A DNA stretch of 44,842 nucleotides from Paenisporosarcina indica (GTDB taxonomy: Bacteria; Bacillota; Bacilli; Bacillales_A; Planococcaceae): positions 1 through 44,842 of the forward strand of contig NZ_MPTA01000011.1 in NCBI RefSeq assembly GCF_001939075.1, written 5' to 3'. This document shows, in pieces, positions 1 through 9,236 of this stretch. Below the pieces are notes generated by a model that was not told the DNA's origin, did no database searches, and worked only from the letters and a program-made list of their open reading frames with translations. Each line of letters starts with the position of its first letter. Positions within the stretch are counted from its first letter, which is position 1. The position numbers and the translations under genes are program-made.

Positions 1-12
1 AGCAACTCTTAT

Positions 13-41
13 ATCTTAGCAAATCCTCATTGTTGTGTCAA
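13..41 (-). promoter_or_regulatory. Sigma-A promoter, proximal of three tandem (probable rrn P)
   Basis: On the minus strand TTGACA (36-41) is followed by exactly 17 nt and TAAGAT (13-18). The initial transcribed sequence, AGAGTTGCT, runs off the left edge of the window. Near-consensus hexamers, a 17-nt spacer and tandem arrangement are typical of Bacillales rRNA operon promoters. The rRNA operon itself would lie before position 1 and is inferred. Confidence 0.75.
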
Positions 42-96
42 CAAAAAGTTTTGCCATTACTATTTACTTCGTTGCGATTAAATTAGCGACTTTCAT

Positions 97-125
97 ATCG
101 TAACAATTATTCATTGTCATGTCAA
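97..125 (-). promoter_or_regulatory. Sigma-A promoter, middle of three tandem
   Basis: Minus-strand TTGACA (120-125), 17-nt spacer, TACGAT (97-102), then AAAGTCGCT. It lies 84 bp upstream of the proximal promoter, and the flanking sequence is an imperfect copy of that unit, so the tandem promoters probably arose by duplication of a segment of about 83 bp. Confidence 0.7.
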
Positions 126-179
126 TAAAATGTTTTGCTTAATCAATTTCGTTATTGCGTTCAAATCGACAACTTTAAT

Positions 180-208
180 AATATATCAGTCTGACTAGTA
201 GAAGTCAA
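180..208 (-). promoter_or_regulatory. Sigma-A promoter, distal of three tandem
   Basis: Minus-strand TTGACT (203-208), 17-nt spacer, TATATT (180-185), then AAAGTTGTC. Same spacing and period (83 bp) as the other two copies, with slightly weaker hexamers. Confidence 0.6.
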
Positions 209-321
209 CGCTATAATGAAAATCTTATAATCTTAATAATATCAGAAAGTTCAATTAATACAAGTTACATTATCATTACAAAACTGAAACATATGAATCT
301 ACTATTTACATAAAGAAAAAG

Positions 322-354
322 AAGAGCTTCTCTACTTACAAGAAACTCTTCTCA
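322..354 (-). terminator. Rho-independent terminator after pbuG
   Basis: On the minus strand AGAAGAG and CTCTTCT form a stem around a loop of about 19 nt, followed by TTTTCTTT. It sits just past the permease stop codon and separates this gene from the rrn-type promoters downstream. Confidence 0.65.
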
Positions 355-357
355 GAC

Positions 358-1692
358 TTAAGTTAAGAATGCAAAATAAAGAATAAAGATTACAAACAAT
401 CCATACATAATTGGATGAACTTGTTTCCCTTTTCCAGACACGACCATCGTGATTGGGTAGAAAATGAATCCAAACGCTATCCCAGTGGCAATACTATAAC
501 CCAGAGGCATCGCAATCATAGTCAAGAATGCAGGCACCGCTATTTCAAACTTCGTCCAATCAATTTTACCTAATGCTGAAACCATCAGAACTCCTACTAT
601 TATTAATGCGGGAGCAGTAACAGCACTAGTAATTACTTCTAATAGAGGGAAGAATAAAATAGATACTAAGAATAATACGCCAGTAACTACAGCAGCAAAG
701 CCCGAACGAGCTCCAGCTGCAACACCTGAACTAGATTCAATATAAGACGTCGTTGTTGATGTACCTAACACCGCTCCAACTACTGTTGCCGATGCATCAG
801 CAAAAAGTGCTTTTCCTGCTCGGGGAAGTTTATCGTCTTTAATTAATCCAGCCTGATTTGCCACTGCCACCAACGTGCCAGCCGTGTCAAAGAAAGCAAC
901 GAATAAGAAAGTCAAAACTACTACAAGGAAATCTACCGTCATTAATGATCCCGGATTGTTGAAAATCGGTTCCAATGCAACACCGAATGTAGGGGCTATA
1001 CTTGGAACATTCCCAATAATAGCACTCGGTATCTCTACTACACTAAAAATCATTCCAACTACGGCCGCTGCCAGCATCCCAAAGAATATTCCGCCATTAA
1101 TACCGCGAACAATTAAAATAACTGTAACCACCAAGCCGAAAATTGCAAGTAGTGTGGAACTATTTCTTAAATCTCCTAAACCAACCATTGTAGCTGGATT
1201 GTTAACAATTATACCGGCATTTTGAAAACCTATAAAAGTAATGTATAAGCCGATTCCAGCACCAATTGCATATTTCAATTCAGTTGGAATTGCGTTAATT
1301 ATCGTTTCACGAATACCTGATAATGAGAGAAGAATAAAAATAATACCTGAAACTAATACACCTGTTAAAGCCGTTTGCCACGGGATTCCTAAATTCAAGA
1401 TAACCGTATAGGCAAAAAATGCGTTAAGACCCATGCCTGGGGCAAGCGCAATCGGATACTTCGCTAATATTCCCATTAGAAAACAACCAATTGCCGCAGC
1501 CAAAGCTGTTGCCATAAATATAGAACCGTAATTCATTCTCAGTTCATCAGGAAAGTCCTTAACAGAATCAAGCGATAAAGTCAGTGGATTGACTACAAGA
1601 ATGTATGCCATCGCCAAGAAGGTTGTTAACCCGCCAATGATTTCGCGACGATAGTTCGTTCCTAGTTCTTCAAATTGAAAATACTTTTTCAT
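358..1692 (-). CDS. pbuG: NCS2-family guanine/hypoxanthine permease (PbuG-like)
   Basis: A 444-residue polytopic membrane protein of the AzgA/PbuG branch of the NCS2 transporters, which import guanine, hypoxanthine or adenine by proton symport. Visible family signs are the N-terminal GGLTTFLAMAYILVVNP segment, the APGMGLNAFFAYTV signature near residues 83-96, the FVAFFDTAGTL segment and the GTSTTTSYIES motif, with 12 or more hydrophobic segments. The ATG at 1692 is chosen because GGAGG stands seven or so bases ahead; an upstream in-frame ATG at 1719 has no such site. It is a single-gene unit controlled by a guanine riboswitch with terminator (1794-1954) and ended by the hairpin at 322-354. 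Guanine specificity is inferred from the riboswitch and from synteny with guaA; adenine transport cannot be excluded. Confidence 0.9.
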   Translation of the reverse strand: MKKYFQFEELGTNYRREIIGGLTTFLAMAYILVVNPLTLSLDSVKDFPDELRMNYGSIFMATALAAAIGCFLMGILAKYPIALAPGMGLNAFFAYTVILNLGIPWQTALTGVLVSGIIFILLSLSGIRETIINAIPTELKYAIGAGIGLYITFIGFQNAGIIVNNPATMVGLGDLRNSSTLLAIFGLVVTVILIVRGINGGIFFGMLAAAVVGMIFSVVEIPSAIIGNVPSIAPTFGVALEPIFNNPGSLMTVDFLVVVLTFLFVAFFDTAGTLVAVANQAGLIKDDKLPRAGKALFADASATVVGAVLGTSTTTSYIESSSGVAAGARSGFAAVVTGVLFLVSILFFPLLEVITSAVTAPALIIVGVLMVSALGKIDWTKFEIAVPAFLTMIAMPLGYSIATGIAFGFIFYPITMVVSGKGKQVHPIMYGLFVIFILYFAFLT

Positions 1693-1793
1693 GTTTTTCC
1701 TCCGTGTTGTCGTGTACACGTTGTTTCTTCTATATTAAACTACTCTCTCATTCCACTTGTTAGTAGAATTCGAGTTTTTATTAGTTTATATAG

Positions 1794-1822
1794 AAAAAAG
1801 CATGCAACAAAACGTCGCATGC
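1794..1822 (-). terminator. Riboswitch-controlled terminator of pbuG leader
   Basis: Minus-strand stem GCATGCGAC / GTTGCATGC with loop GTTTT, followed by six T. It lies between the guanine aptamer and the pbuG start, as expected for transcription attenuation. Confidence 0.8.
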
Positions 1823-1886
1823 CTCCGATTTTCTTATCAACAATCGTTAATAAGAGATAAGTAAGACGGAACGGTCCGCCTCACTA

Positions 1887-1954
1887 AATCGTAGTCGAGT
1901 CATTTACGGTAACTCGGTAGAAACTTTCGGGCCATATTCCCGACATTATACGAC
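1887..1954 (-). promoter_or_regulatory. Guanine riboswitch aptamer (pbuG leader)
   Basis: The minus strand carries the conserved purine-aptamer blocks: GTATAAT, loop-2 GATATGG-like AATATGG, GTTTCTACC, loop-3 CCGTAAA, and the closing GACTACGA. The base after GA in GACTAC is C (position 74 in xpt numbering), which pairs with guanine; adenine switches have U there. A terminator follows, so ligand binding should switch pbuG off. Confidence 0.93.
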
Positions 1955-2077
1955 GACAGTATTTAATTTCATATGTACTATAACATTTTATAGACAATGA
2001 AATCAACCCTATTTACGAACATTATTGAAAAATAAACGAATATAGTTCGTATTAAACGAATTTTTTAGTTTAAATGC

Positions 2078-3631
2078 CTATTCCCACTCAATTGTTGCAG
2101 GTGGTTTACTCGTAATGTCATACAATACACGATTAATGTTAGGAACTTCATTGACGATTCGGACGCTGATTTTTTCCAAAACGTCCCAAGGGATACGTGC
2201 CCAGTCAGAAGTCATTCCGTCGATCGAGGTAACTGCACGGATGCCAATAGCGTAATCATAGGTACGCGCATCTCCCATTACACCGACGCTGCGAATATCA
2301 GGAAGGACGGTGAAGTATTGCCAAATATCTCGCTCTAGACCCGCTTTAGTAACTTCATCTCGCAAGATCGCGTCAGATTCACGAACGATTTCAAGTTTTT
2401 CTTCAGTGATTGCACCTAATACTCGAATGCCAAGACCAGGACCTGGGAATGGTTGACGCCACACGATTTCATCCGGCATACCTAGTTCAGTTCCAAGTGC
2501 ACGCACTTCGTCTTTAAACAATGTATTTAGTGGTTCGATCAATTTAAACTGCATATCTTCAGGCAATCCACCTACATTGTGGTGAGACTTAATAGTTTGT
2601 GCTGTAGCCGTACCACTTTCGATGATATCAGTATAAAGAGTTCCTTGTGCAAGGAAATCCATACCTTCTAGTTTAGACGCTTCATCGTCAAATACATAAA
2701 TGAACTCATTACCAATAATTTTACGTTTTGTTTCTGGATCTGATACGCCAGCTAACTTGTTCATAAAACGTTCTTTAGCGTCAATTTTGATTACGTTCAT
2801 ATTGAATCCGTCAGCAAATGTCTTCATTACGCCTTCAGCTTCACCTTTGCGAAGTAAACCATGGTCTACGAAGACACATGTAAGCTGATCGCCAATTGCT
2901 TTGTGAATCAATACCGCCACGACAGATGAATCCACTCCACCACTTAGTGCACATAATACTTTTTTATCGCCAACTTCTTGGCGGATCTTTTCGATTTCAA
3001 GTTCAATGAAGCTTTCCATTGACCAATCGCCTTTAGCTTTACATACACCAAAGACAAATTGACGTAATAATTCAATCCCGTGAACAGAATGGCGTACTTC
3101 TGGGTGGAATTGAACGGCATATAAACCACGTGACTCGTCAGCCATTGCCGCAATCGAGCATGACGGACTAGTTGCGATTACTTCAAATCCTTCAGGTGCA
3201 GCCGTTACATGGTCACCATGACTCATCCAGACAACTTGCTCAGTTGGTATATCTTTGAATAAAGTACTGTCTTTAATAACGGTAACTTCCGCTTTTCCAT
3301 ATTCTCTATGGGATGCCTTTTCGACTTTGCCGCCAAAATGCATAGCCATTAATTGCATACCGTAGCAAATACCTAATATCGGTAAATTCAATTCAAATAT
3401 AGATGGATCTACGCGAAATGCATTTTCATCGTAGACTGAATTTGGCCCACCAGAAAAGATGATACCTGTTGCATTCATTGCTGTTAAATCTTCAGCCGAT
3501 ACTGTGTGTGGGTGCAATTCACTATAGACACCAAATTCACGAATTCGACGAGTAATTAACTGATTGTATTGACTACCGAAATCAAGTACGACGATTTTTT
3601 CTTGCTCTTTCAACATGGGGGTTGCTGACAA
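2078..3631 (-). CDS. guaA: GMP synthase (glutamine-hydrolysing)
   Basis: Converts XMP to GMP using ATP and glutamine, the last step of guanine nucleotide synthesis. Domains in order: class I glutamine amidotransferase (catalytic Cys in GICYGMQLM near residue 89, His/Glu in FHPEV near 176-178), an ATP pyrophosphatase domain with the P-loop SGGVDSS near 230-236, and a C-terminal dimerisation domain ending KPPATIEWE. About 517 residues, as usual. Start choice: the sequence reads AGAGGTGG, five bases, then TTG at 3631; the longer GTG start at 3640 lies within the ribosome site, and the ATG at 3616 has no ribosome site ahead of it. It is a single-gene unit behind its own guanine riboswitch and attenuator, so the biosynthetic enzyme is apparently shut off directly by guanine. 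Confidence 0.97.
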   Translation of the reverse strand: MSATPMLKEQEKIVVLDFGSQYNQLITRRIREFGVYSELHPHTVSAEDLTAMNATGIIFSGGPNSVYDENAFRVDPSIFELNLPILGICYGMQLMAMHFGGKVEKASHREYGKAEVTVIKDSTLFKDIPTEQVVWMSHGDHVTAAPEGFEVIATSPSCSIAAMADESRGLYAVQFHPEVRHSVHGIELLRQFVFGVCKAKGDWSMESFIELEIEKIRQEVGDKKVLCALSGGVDSSVVAVLIHKAIGDQLTCVFVDHGLLRKGEAEGVMKTFADGFNMNVIKIDAKERFMNKLAGVSDPETKRKIIGNEFIYVFDDEASKLEGMDFLAQGTLYTDIIESGTATAQTIKSHHNVGGLPEDMQFKLIEPLNTLFKDEVRALGTELGMPDEIVWRQPFPGPGLGIRVLGAITEEKLEIVRESDAILRDEVTKAGLERDIWQYFTVLPDIRSVGVMGDARTYDYAIGIRAVTSIDGMTSDWARIPWDVLEKISVRIVNEVPNINRVLYDITSKPPATIEWE

Positions 3632-3670
3632 TGTGTCCACCTCTTCAATTGGATTTCCGACGCCCTTAAT

Positions 3671-3707
3671 AAAAAAACGCGTAGGAAAGAAAACCTTTCT
3701 ACGCGTT
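3671..3707 (-). terminator. Riboswitch-controlled terminator of guaA leader
   Basis: Stem built from AACGCGTAG and CTACGCGTT with an inner AAAG/CTTT extension; on the minus strand it is followed by a run of seven T. Located between the aptamer and guaA. Confidence 0.85.
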
Positions 3708-3773
3708 CTTTTGCTCTCTACATGAAAAAAGCGAATGCAAACAAATGCCCATAAATAGACATGTGTGCACCCG

Positions 3774-3843
3774 CCTTCATAGTCAAGTCATTTTCGGCAA
3801 CTTGGTAGAGACATCCGAACCGTATCATCGGACATATATGAGG
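3774..3843 (-). promoter_or_regulatory. Guanine riboswitch aptamer (guaA leader)
   Basis: Minus strand: P1 strand CCTCATA, GATACGG in loop 2, GTCTCTACC in the junction, CCGAAAA in loop 3, and closing GACTATGAAGG. The C in GACTATG marks guanine specificity. Variants from consensus (GTCTC for GTTTC, CCGAAAA for CCGTAAA) suggest modest divergence, but the pairing is retained. Confidence 0.9.
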
Positions 3844-3870
3844 GCAAACCGGTCTGTATAATTTTCCTCA

Positions 3871-3899
3871 ATTCTACAGGTTGTTTATCGTAAAATCAA
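3871..3899 (-). promoter_or_regulatory. Sigma-A promoter for guaA leader RNA
   Basis: Minus-strand TTGATT (3894-3899), 17-nt spacer, TAGAAT (3871-3876), placing a start just before the aptamer. The -35 overlaps the last codons of the upstream transglutaminase gene. Confidence 0.5.
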
Positions 3900-6091
3900 C
3901 CGCTTGTCCGATTGATTAAATTTTCCCAACTTTCCCTTAATTGCACCCATTCATGAGACTTTATTTCCCTGCCGTAGAAACCTTTTTCGTATGCAGATGT
4001 TAACGTTTTCATATCTTTCGTACCAAAGAAACCATCTACATATTTTGCATAGGATTGGAGTGTCTGTCCTTCTCCGCGTTTAATACCAAACAAGGAAAGT
4101 TGATGTAACAAATGGTGATAGCTCGTTTCAAACGATTGCCAATTTTCTTTCCGCAAACGATAATATGGAACTAATAGTTTGGGCATCCACCTTTTTCTAA
4201 TTCTGTACAGGATTAAGCCAAGGGCAATCAAAGCTATACTTCCAAAGATGATTTGTACACGATTTTCGGAAACCCAATCCGCCACATCTTCCATCATCTC
4301 CGTGAATCTTTCGGAAATCGATTTGCTGTCTGAAGCAACAGCAGCTTTCGGTTTTTCCGGTTTCTTTGGTGCAAGTGGTACTGCTGGTGTTTCGGTTGAA
4401 TCTGATTCTAAATCAAAATCAATGTTTCCTGTTCCACTGAAGCCAATTGTAGGTTCAAATGGCATCCATCCGATTCCTGGTAAGTAAGCTTCTACCCAAG
4501 AGTGTGCATTGTTATTGGTGATTTGATACACTCTGTCACCATTATCATTTCGCATTGCTTCCCCTTCAGCAAATCCCTTTACCCAACGGGCAGGAATATC
4601 TAATGAACGAAGCATGACAACCATGGATGTGGAGAAATTATCACAATACCCACGTTTTGTTTCAAATAAAAATTGGTCTACATAGTCTTGACTCGACTTG
4701 GGAATAGATACATTAGTCTGATCGTAAATAAATCCGTTTCTAGGGAAATAGCTTTCTAGTGCTCGAGCTTTCTCATACAAACTAGTTTTATCTTCTGTAA
4801 TTGAATATGCAAGTTCTCGAACACGCTCTGGTAATCCTTCTGGTAATTGTAAGTAGCGATCGAACTCTGGTGTCAATTGCGCCAGAGATTCCGTAGTCGT
4901 CGCACGCAAAGCAGTTAAACTGTATGACGGCTCACTGAAGGAGATACTGTATTCTTTCAATTCCACCTTATCATTCTGCTGGAACGTCTCAATTTTTTGC
5001 GTATTGTTAGAAATGGAGAAAGTCGTTCCAACCGGTGCTTCCGCTGCGATCGATCCATATGGATACATAAGGAAAGGATATTGCAACAAAAACGTAAAAG
5101 AAGCAACATCGTGGTCTTCAACCGGACCGACTGCGATTCCGGTATCGATCTGATCACCAACTGTGTAATTTCGAATTTCATTGGAACCAACAGATTGTTC
5201 CCATCCTTTTGATGTGTACGTATCTTTCGTTTCAATCTTCCAGTACTGCGGTGTTTTTACAGTTGCTTCAAACACAACAGTAGAATCAGGGAGGTATGCC
5301 CCCCCTAGATTAGAATCATCTTCACCGTATCCAATCCTTCCGACTCCTTTTGCACTGCCTTGTCCCCCACCTGCCCCATCAGCAAATGATTGGATAAAAG
5401 GAACTGGATCAGCCCACACTGGAGCTGCTTTCGGAAGTAAATATCCCATTGCACCACTAAACCCGACAAGTACAATGAGCGGCACAATCAAATTTGTATA
5501 TTTCCCCTGCCCCATGGATATGTGATTGCTTTCAAAGATTTTAGCTACTTTCAATAAGCCAGAAAGAAGTAAGCCGACTAGCATGACACGAAGAATCGCA
5601 CCATCGGCATCGTACGGACTAAATGTATCCAGGACGGCCATGAATATGACGGTCATGAAGAAAAATAAGAAGATATTTAATCGGACACTTATCCAATGAT
5701 GAATTAAATAGGCAGTCATCCACAATAACAAAAAGAACAATACTGTTCGGAATGAATCTGTAACGACAGATAAATCCCGACTCATGAGTGCCTCCAGATT
5801 AATAAAAACATCTTTTATTAAGAATGAAAATCCTTCAGGTGAGAAAAATACCTGATCTGTATAAATAAAAATTAGAACCCAAAAGATATATACGAGTTTC
5901 CCTAGTCCTGAAAGCCACCAAGGAATCGATAAAAAACTAAAGACAAAACACAGCACAATAAAAGCCAGGAATATAGACAAATAGTTCGTATCTGTTAACT
6001 CTACAACTGGGATCAGCCATTCACGCAATAAGAAGAACACGAGTACATAAAAAATAGCTTGTAACCATTTATTTCTTAGACTGATCTTCAT
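3896..6091 (-). CDS. TgpA-type membrane transglutaminase-like protein (YebA-like)
   Basis: A 731-residue membrane protein. The N-terminal 220 residues hold about seven transmembrane segments (TgpA N-terminal domain), followed by an extracytoplasmic transglutaminase-like core with the catalytic Cys in RGYCDNFS (C483), His in NAHSWVEAY (H530) and the GWMPFEPT motif near 541-548. One more membrane helix near 610-630 precedes a cytoplasmic DUF4129 tail. Such proteins act on proteins or peptides at the cell surface; the substrate is unknown. The gene starts inside the stop of the DUF58 gene (4-bp overlap) with GGAGGTGG ahead of the ATG. The moxR-DUF58-transglutaminase trio is a recurring chaperone-like module. 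The guaA riboswitch promoter starts in its 3' end. Confidence 0.9.
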   Translation of the reverse strand: MKISLRNKWLQAIFYVLVFFLLREWLIPVVELTDTNYLSIFLAFIVLCFVFSFLSIPWWLSGLGKLVYIFWVLIFIYTDQVFFSPEGFSFLIKDVFINLEALMSRDLSVVTDSFRTVLFFLLLWMTAYLIHHWISVRLNIFLFFFMTVIFMAVLDTFSPYDADGAILRVMLVGLLLSGLLKVAKIFESNHISMGQGKYTNLIVPLIVLVGFSGAMGYLLPKAAPVWADPVPFIQSFADGAGGGQGSAKGVGRIGYGEDDSNLGGAYLPDSTVVFEATVKTPQYWKIETKDTYTSKGWEQSVGSNEIRNYTVGDQIDTGIAVGPVEDHDVASFTFLLQYPFLMYPYGSIAAEAPVGTTFSISNNTQKIETFQQNDKVELKEYSISFSEPSYSLTALRATTTESLAQLTPEFDRYLQLPEGLPERVRELAYSITEDKTSLYEKARALESYFPRNGFIYDQTNVSIPKSSQDYVDQFLFETKRGYCDNFSTSMVVMLRSLDIPARWVKGFAEGEAMRNDNGDRVYQITNNNAHSWVEAYLPGIGWMPFEPTIGFSGTGNIDFDLESDSTETPAVPLAPKKPEKPKAAVASDSKSISERFTEMMEDVADWVSENRVQIIFGSIALIALGLILYRIRKRWMPKLLVPYYRLRKENWQSFETSYHHLLHQLSLFGIKRGEGQTLQSYAKYVDGFFGTKDMKTLTSAYEKGFYGREIKSHEWVQLRESWENLINRTSG

Positions 6092-7302
6092 GAACGACCC
6101 ACCTCCGTAAAGGCATTTGCGAAGTGATCTTGGGACAGCACGTGAATTGTCATCCCTCTAGAACGTGCAAGTTGATGAATTGTAATTGCTTGTTTCGATA
6201 ACTTTTCGCCTTTTTTCACTACGACAAAGCATGTACACTTACGCAGGTTTTTTGCTGCTTTTGGAATGGCTTCAATCATACCTGATGTTAAATCTCCAGT
6301 GATGAGGAGAATCGACGTAGCACTCGACATCGCTGGGTCCTTCGGTAATATTTTCTCGATTGGTTGTTTTAAATCAGCTTCCACTTTCGCCAAATGGAAC
6401 ATCGTCCGTTGCAAATGATCCTCACTTTGGACAGCCGGCAAGTAAAAACGGCTCGCTCCTAAAGATAGGAGTGCTGCACTTGCTTGATTACGTACGACCG
6501 CATGTAACACCGATGCGGTCAATTCAATCTGTTCTTCAAAATGATTCGAATCTTTCCGATCAACTAGAATAAATAAATCTTGTGATTGTCGGTCCTCAAA
6601 CTCTTTTGTTCGTAAAGTCTGTGTACGGGCAAATGATTTCCAGTGAATCCATGACACACGATCTCCTGGTTGATAGTCTCGGACTCCAGTCGCCATTGTC
6701 GTATCTTTAACAATCGTAAACGGAGAAGCCGCGGCACCTTGATCGTATCGAGTTTCAATTGGCATATAAATCATCTCCGTGATATTCGGGTAGACAATGA
6801 CCGTATGCTTCAAAGGGATGATACGGGATTTTTTCACCCATCCAAAAAAGTCACTGACGGTAATTTCAACTCCGTCCAATTTATGTTCACCACGCGGCAT
6901 ATGATCAATTTCATATGTCCATTCAATGGTCTGTTTGAACCCAACCATTTTGATTGTTTTTAATTGGTGCCCGGCATGACGCATAAGTGGAGCACTTTGT
7001 GTGATTTCATTTACAACTAAATAGAGCATGGGATAGCGAGATGGTCTCTTTATTTTTATCGTAACGATAAATTTTCCGCCTTTACGTATTTGAGCCGTTT
7101 GAATATAACGTTCCACTTCGATTTTTGAAATCGGACTAAAGAAAAATGCGATGGAATACAACGTAAATGGGAGAATGGTATAGAAAATAAACCAACTAAC
7201 AAAGCCCCCTTGAAACATGGCAAATGTAAAAGCTGAGATTAATAGAAGAATGACAAAAAGGAGTCTACCTCCCAATGCCCACGATTCTTTTAATTTCTTC
7301 AT
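6088..7302 (-). CDS. DUF58 domain protein (YeaD-like)
   Basis: A 404-residue protein with two N-terminal membrane segments (about residues 12-55) and a DUF58 region whose hallmark RDYQPGDRVSWIHWKSFART is clear near residues 208-227, followed by a von Willebrand A-like fold (LFILVDRKDS). DUF58 proteins occur with MoxR ATPases and are thought to be assembled or inserted by them; no enzymatic role is established. It overlaps the moxR gene by 4 bp upstream and the transglutaminase gene by 4 bp downstream, so the three are almost certainly translated together. Confidence 0.9.
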   Translation of the reverse strand: MKKLKESWALGGRLLFVILLLISAFTFAMFQGGFVSWFIFYTILPFTLYSIAFFFSPISKIEVERYIQTAQIRKGGKFIVTIKIKRPSRYPMLYLVVNEITQSAPLMRHAGHQLKTIKMVGFKQTIEWTYEIDHMPRGEHKLDGVEITVSDFFGWVKKSRIIPLKHTVIVYPNITEMIYMPIETRYDQGAAASPFTIVKDTTMATGVRDYQPGDRVSWIHWKSFARTQTLRTKEFEDRQSQDLFILVDRKDSNHFEEQIELTASVLHAVVRNQASAALLSLGASRFYLPAVQSEDHLQRTMFHLAKVEADLKQPIEKILPKDPAMSSATSILLITGDLTSGMIEAIPKAAKNLRKCTCFVVVKKGEKLSKQAITIHQLARSRGMTIHVLSQDHFANAFTEVGRS

Positions 7303-8249
7303 TGTTTTACAAGTCTCTTAATCGGGACATTGGTTTTTGCTAAAATACGTTCAACGATTTCTTCAGGAGTAATCCCATCGTACCGTGCCTCTGAACGTAA
7401 CATCATCCGATGACTAAAAACAAATGGTGCTAAATATTGCACATCATCTGGTGTAACATAGTCTCTCCCTCTTAACATAGCCAAAGCTTGTGACGCTTTC
7501 ATCAAAGCTAAAGATCCCCGCGGACTTACACCTAAATAAACATATGAATCTTTTCTAGTACGGTTTGCTAAATCAACAATATAATTTTTGATTGTATCAT
7601 CAACGATGATTTCTTTAACTTCTTTTTGTAAGTGGAGTAAGTCTTCGAGTGAAATAACCGCAGTTAAGTCTTCAATTGGTGCGGATCTTTCAGCACGTTT
7701 TAATACTTCAATTTCCTCGGCATGTGTAGGATATCCCATTCGAAGTTTTAATAAGAAACGATCTAATTGTGCTTCTGGAAGTGGGTAGGTTCCCTCATAT
7801 TCAATTGGGTTTTGAGTTGCCATAACGAAAAATGGTTTAGGAATAATCATCGTTTCGCCATCAATTGTGACGGTGGCTTCTTCCATCCCTTCGAGAAGTG
7901 CCGATTGTGTTTTAGGAGACGTTCTGTTAATTTCATCAGCTAATACAATATTCCCCATAATCGGACCGGGTCTGAACTGGAATTCCATTTCTTTTGGGTT
8001 ATATATAGAAACACCAATAACATCGGATGGCAATAAATCCGGAGTGAACTGAATCCGTTTGAACTGTGCACCGACCGATTTGGCTAACGCACGTACCATC
8101 ATAGTTTTTCCTACGCCCGGAACGTCTTCAAGCAAAACATGTCCCTGAGCGATGAGTGCAACCACACTCAATTCTGCAATATCACGCTTCCCAATCATTA
8201 CACGCTCAATGTTATCTATAATCGAAAGGATTTTCTCTTGATTTTTCAT
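7299..8249 (-). CDS. MoxR-family AAA+ ATPase (YeaC-like)
   Basis: A 316-residue AAA+ ATPase. Walker A is DVPGVGKT (residues 42-49), Walker B is VLADEINR, followed by the sensor region MATQNPIEYEGTYPLPEAQLD typical of MoxR, and a C-terminal AAA lid. MoxR proteins use ATP to help mature partner proteins, here probably the DUF58 and transglutaminase proteins encoded directly downstream with 4-bp overlaps. GGAGG stands eleven bases before the ATG. It is the first gene of the operon, after the nadE terminator. Confidence 0.92.
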   Translation of the reverse strand: MKNQEKILSIIDNIERVMIGKRDIAELSVVALIAQGHVLLEDVPGVGKTMMVRALAKSVGAQFKRIQFTPDLLPSDVIGVSIYNPKEMEFQFRPGPIMGNIVLADEINRTSPKTQSALLEGMEEATVTIDGETMIIPKPFFVMATQNPIEYEGTYPLPEAQLDRFLLKLRMGYPTHAEEIEVLKRAERSAPIEDLTAVISLEDLLHLQKEVKEIIVDDTIKNYIVDLANRTRKDSYVYLGVSPRGSLALMKASQALAMLRGRDYVTPDDVQYLAPFVFSHRMMLRSEARYDGITPEEIVERILAKTNVPIKRLVKQ

Positions 8250-8361
8250 ATCTCTTTTCCTCCAATTGCCCTACATACTTTATTTTATTTGTTAGAAAAT
8301 TTGCACTTTATATCATTAGTTTACCTAAATTTTACCGATTAAACAACTCTTTGAAAATAAG

Positions 8362-8396
8362 AAAACACACATAGCGATAGCCATGTGTGTTGTTTG
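8362..8396 (-). terminator. Terminator after nadE
   Basis: Stem AACACACAT / ATGTGTGTT around a GGCTATCGCT loop, followed on the minus strand by TTCTTATTTTC. It separates the pncB-nadE operon from moxR. Confidence 0.7.
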
Positions 8397-9224
8397 TTAT
8401 TTCCAAAATTCATCAAAGATGGTAATGGGCATATGACGTTTATGCTGTGAACGTAAATAATATCCTTCGATTTTTTCCCGTGACTCAGAAGGAATTTCTT
8501 TTCCTTCTAAATAGTCATCGATCTGCTCATAGGGAACACCAAGAGCCACTTCATCCGGCAATGCTGGTCGATTTTCTTCTAAATCTGCAGTCGGAACCTT
8601 TGTATACAAGTGTTCGGGGCATCCAAGCACCTTCAACATTTGTTTCCCTTGTCGTTTGTTTAAACGGAAAAGAGGCACTAAATCAGCTCCACCATCCCCA
8701 TACTTTGTATAGAAACCGGTGATTGCTTCTGCTGCATGATCCGTTCCAAGGACAACCGCATGATGCATAGCGGCGATTGAATACTGTACTTTCATTCGCT
8801 CACGTGCTTTTTCATTCCCTTTAGCAAAATCAGATAGCGTAATGCCAGAAGCGTCAAGTGCACGTTTGCTAGCATCGACTGCGTCTTTAATATTTACTGT
8901 ATAGACTTTGGTTGGTTGGATGAAATCCAGCGCATCTTGGCAATCCTCTTCATCGAACTGGAGACCATAAGGTAAACGAACTGCATTGAAAGAATAGGTT
9001 TGTGCTCCCGCTTCATCATTTAATTCATCCACTGCCATTTGAGCTAGTTTACCTGCGAGTGTAGAATCTTGGCCACCGGAAATCCCAAGAACTAATCCCT
9101 TTAAGAAAGGATGTTTCTTCAAATAGTTTTTCATAAAATTAATTGAAGTCCGAATTTCTTCTTGAGGATCAATCGTCGGTTTGACTTGTAATTCTTCAAT
9201 AATTGCTTGTTGTAAGTTTATCAT
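8397..9224 (-). CDS. nadE: NAD synthetase (ammonia-dependent)
   Basis: A 275-residue member of the NadE family that amidates deamido-NAD to NAD with ATP and ammonia. The PP-loop motif SGGQDS is at residues 49-54, and downstream family segments such as [19 protein letters not shown] and the C-terminal [15 protein letters not shown] are present. There is no glutaminase domain, so ammonia is the nitrogen donor. AAGGAGG precedes the ATG and overlaps the pncB stop, so translation is coupled with pncB. Together they convert nicotinate mononucleotide production into NAD salvage. Confidence 0.96.
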   Translation of the reverse strand: MINLQQAIIEELQVKPTIDPQEEIRTSINFMKNYLKKHPFLKGLVLGISGGQDSTLAGKLAQMAVDELNDEAGAQTYSFNAVRLPYGLQFDEEDCQDALDFIQPTKVYTVNIKDAVDASKRALDASGITLSDFAKGNEKARERMKVQYSIAAMHHAVVLGTDHAAEAITGFYTKYGDGGADLVPLFRLNKRQGKQMLKVLGCPEHLYTKVPTADLEENRPALPDEVALGVPYEQIDDYLEGKEIPSESREKIEGYYLRSQHKRHMPITIFDEFWK

Positions 9225-9236
9225 CAGCGTGCCTCC

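Noticed and set aside
1..357. Possible rRNA or tRNA within the left end
   Set aside because: Only promoters are present; no 16S leader or tRNA fold is readable in the window.
875..1225. Plus-strand open frame opposite pbuG
   Set aside because: Shadow of a hydrophobic coding sequence; no ribosome site and composition mirrors the permease.
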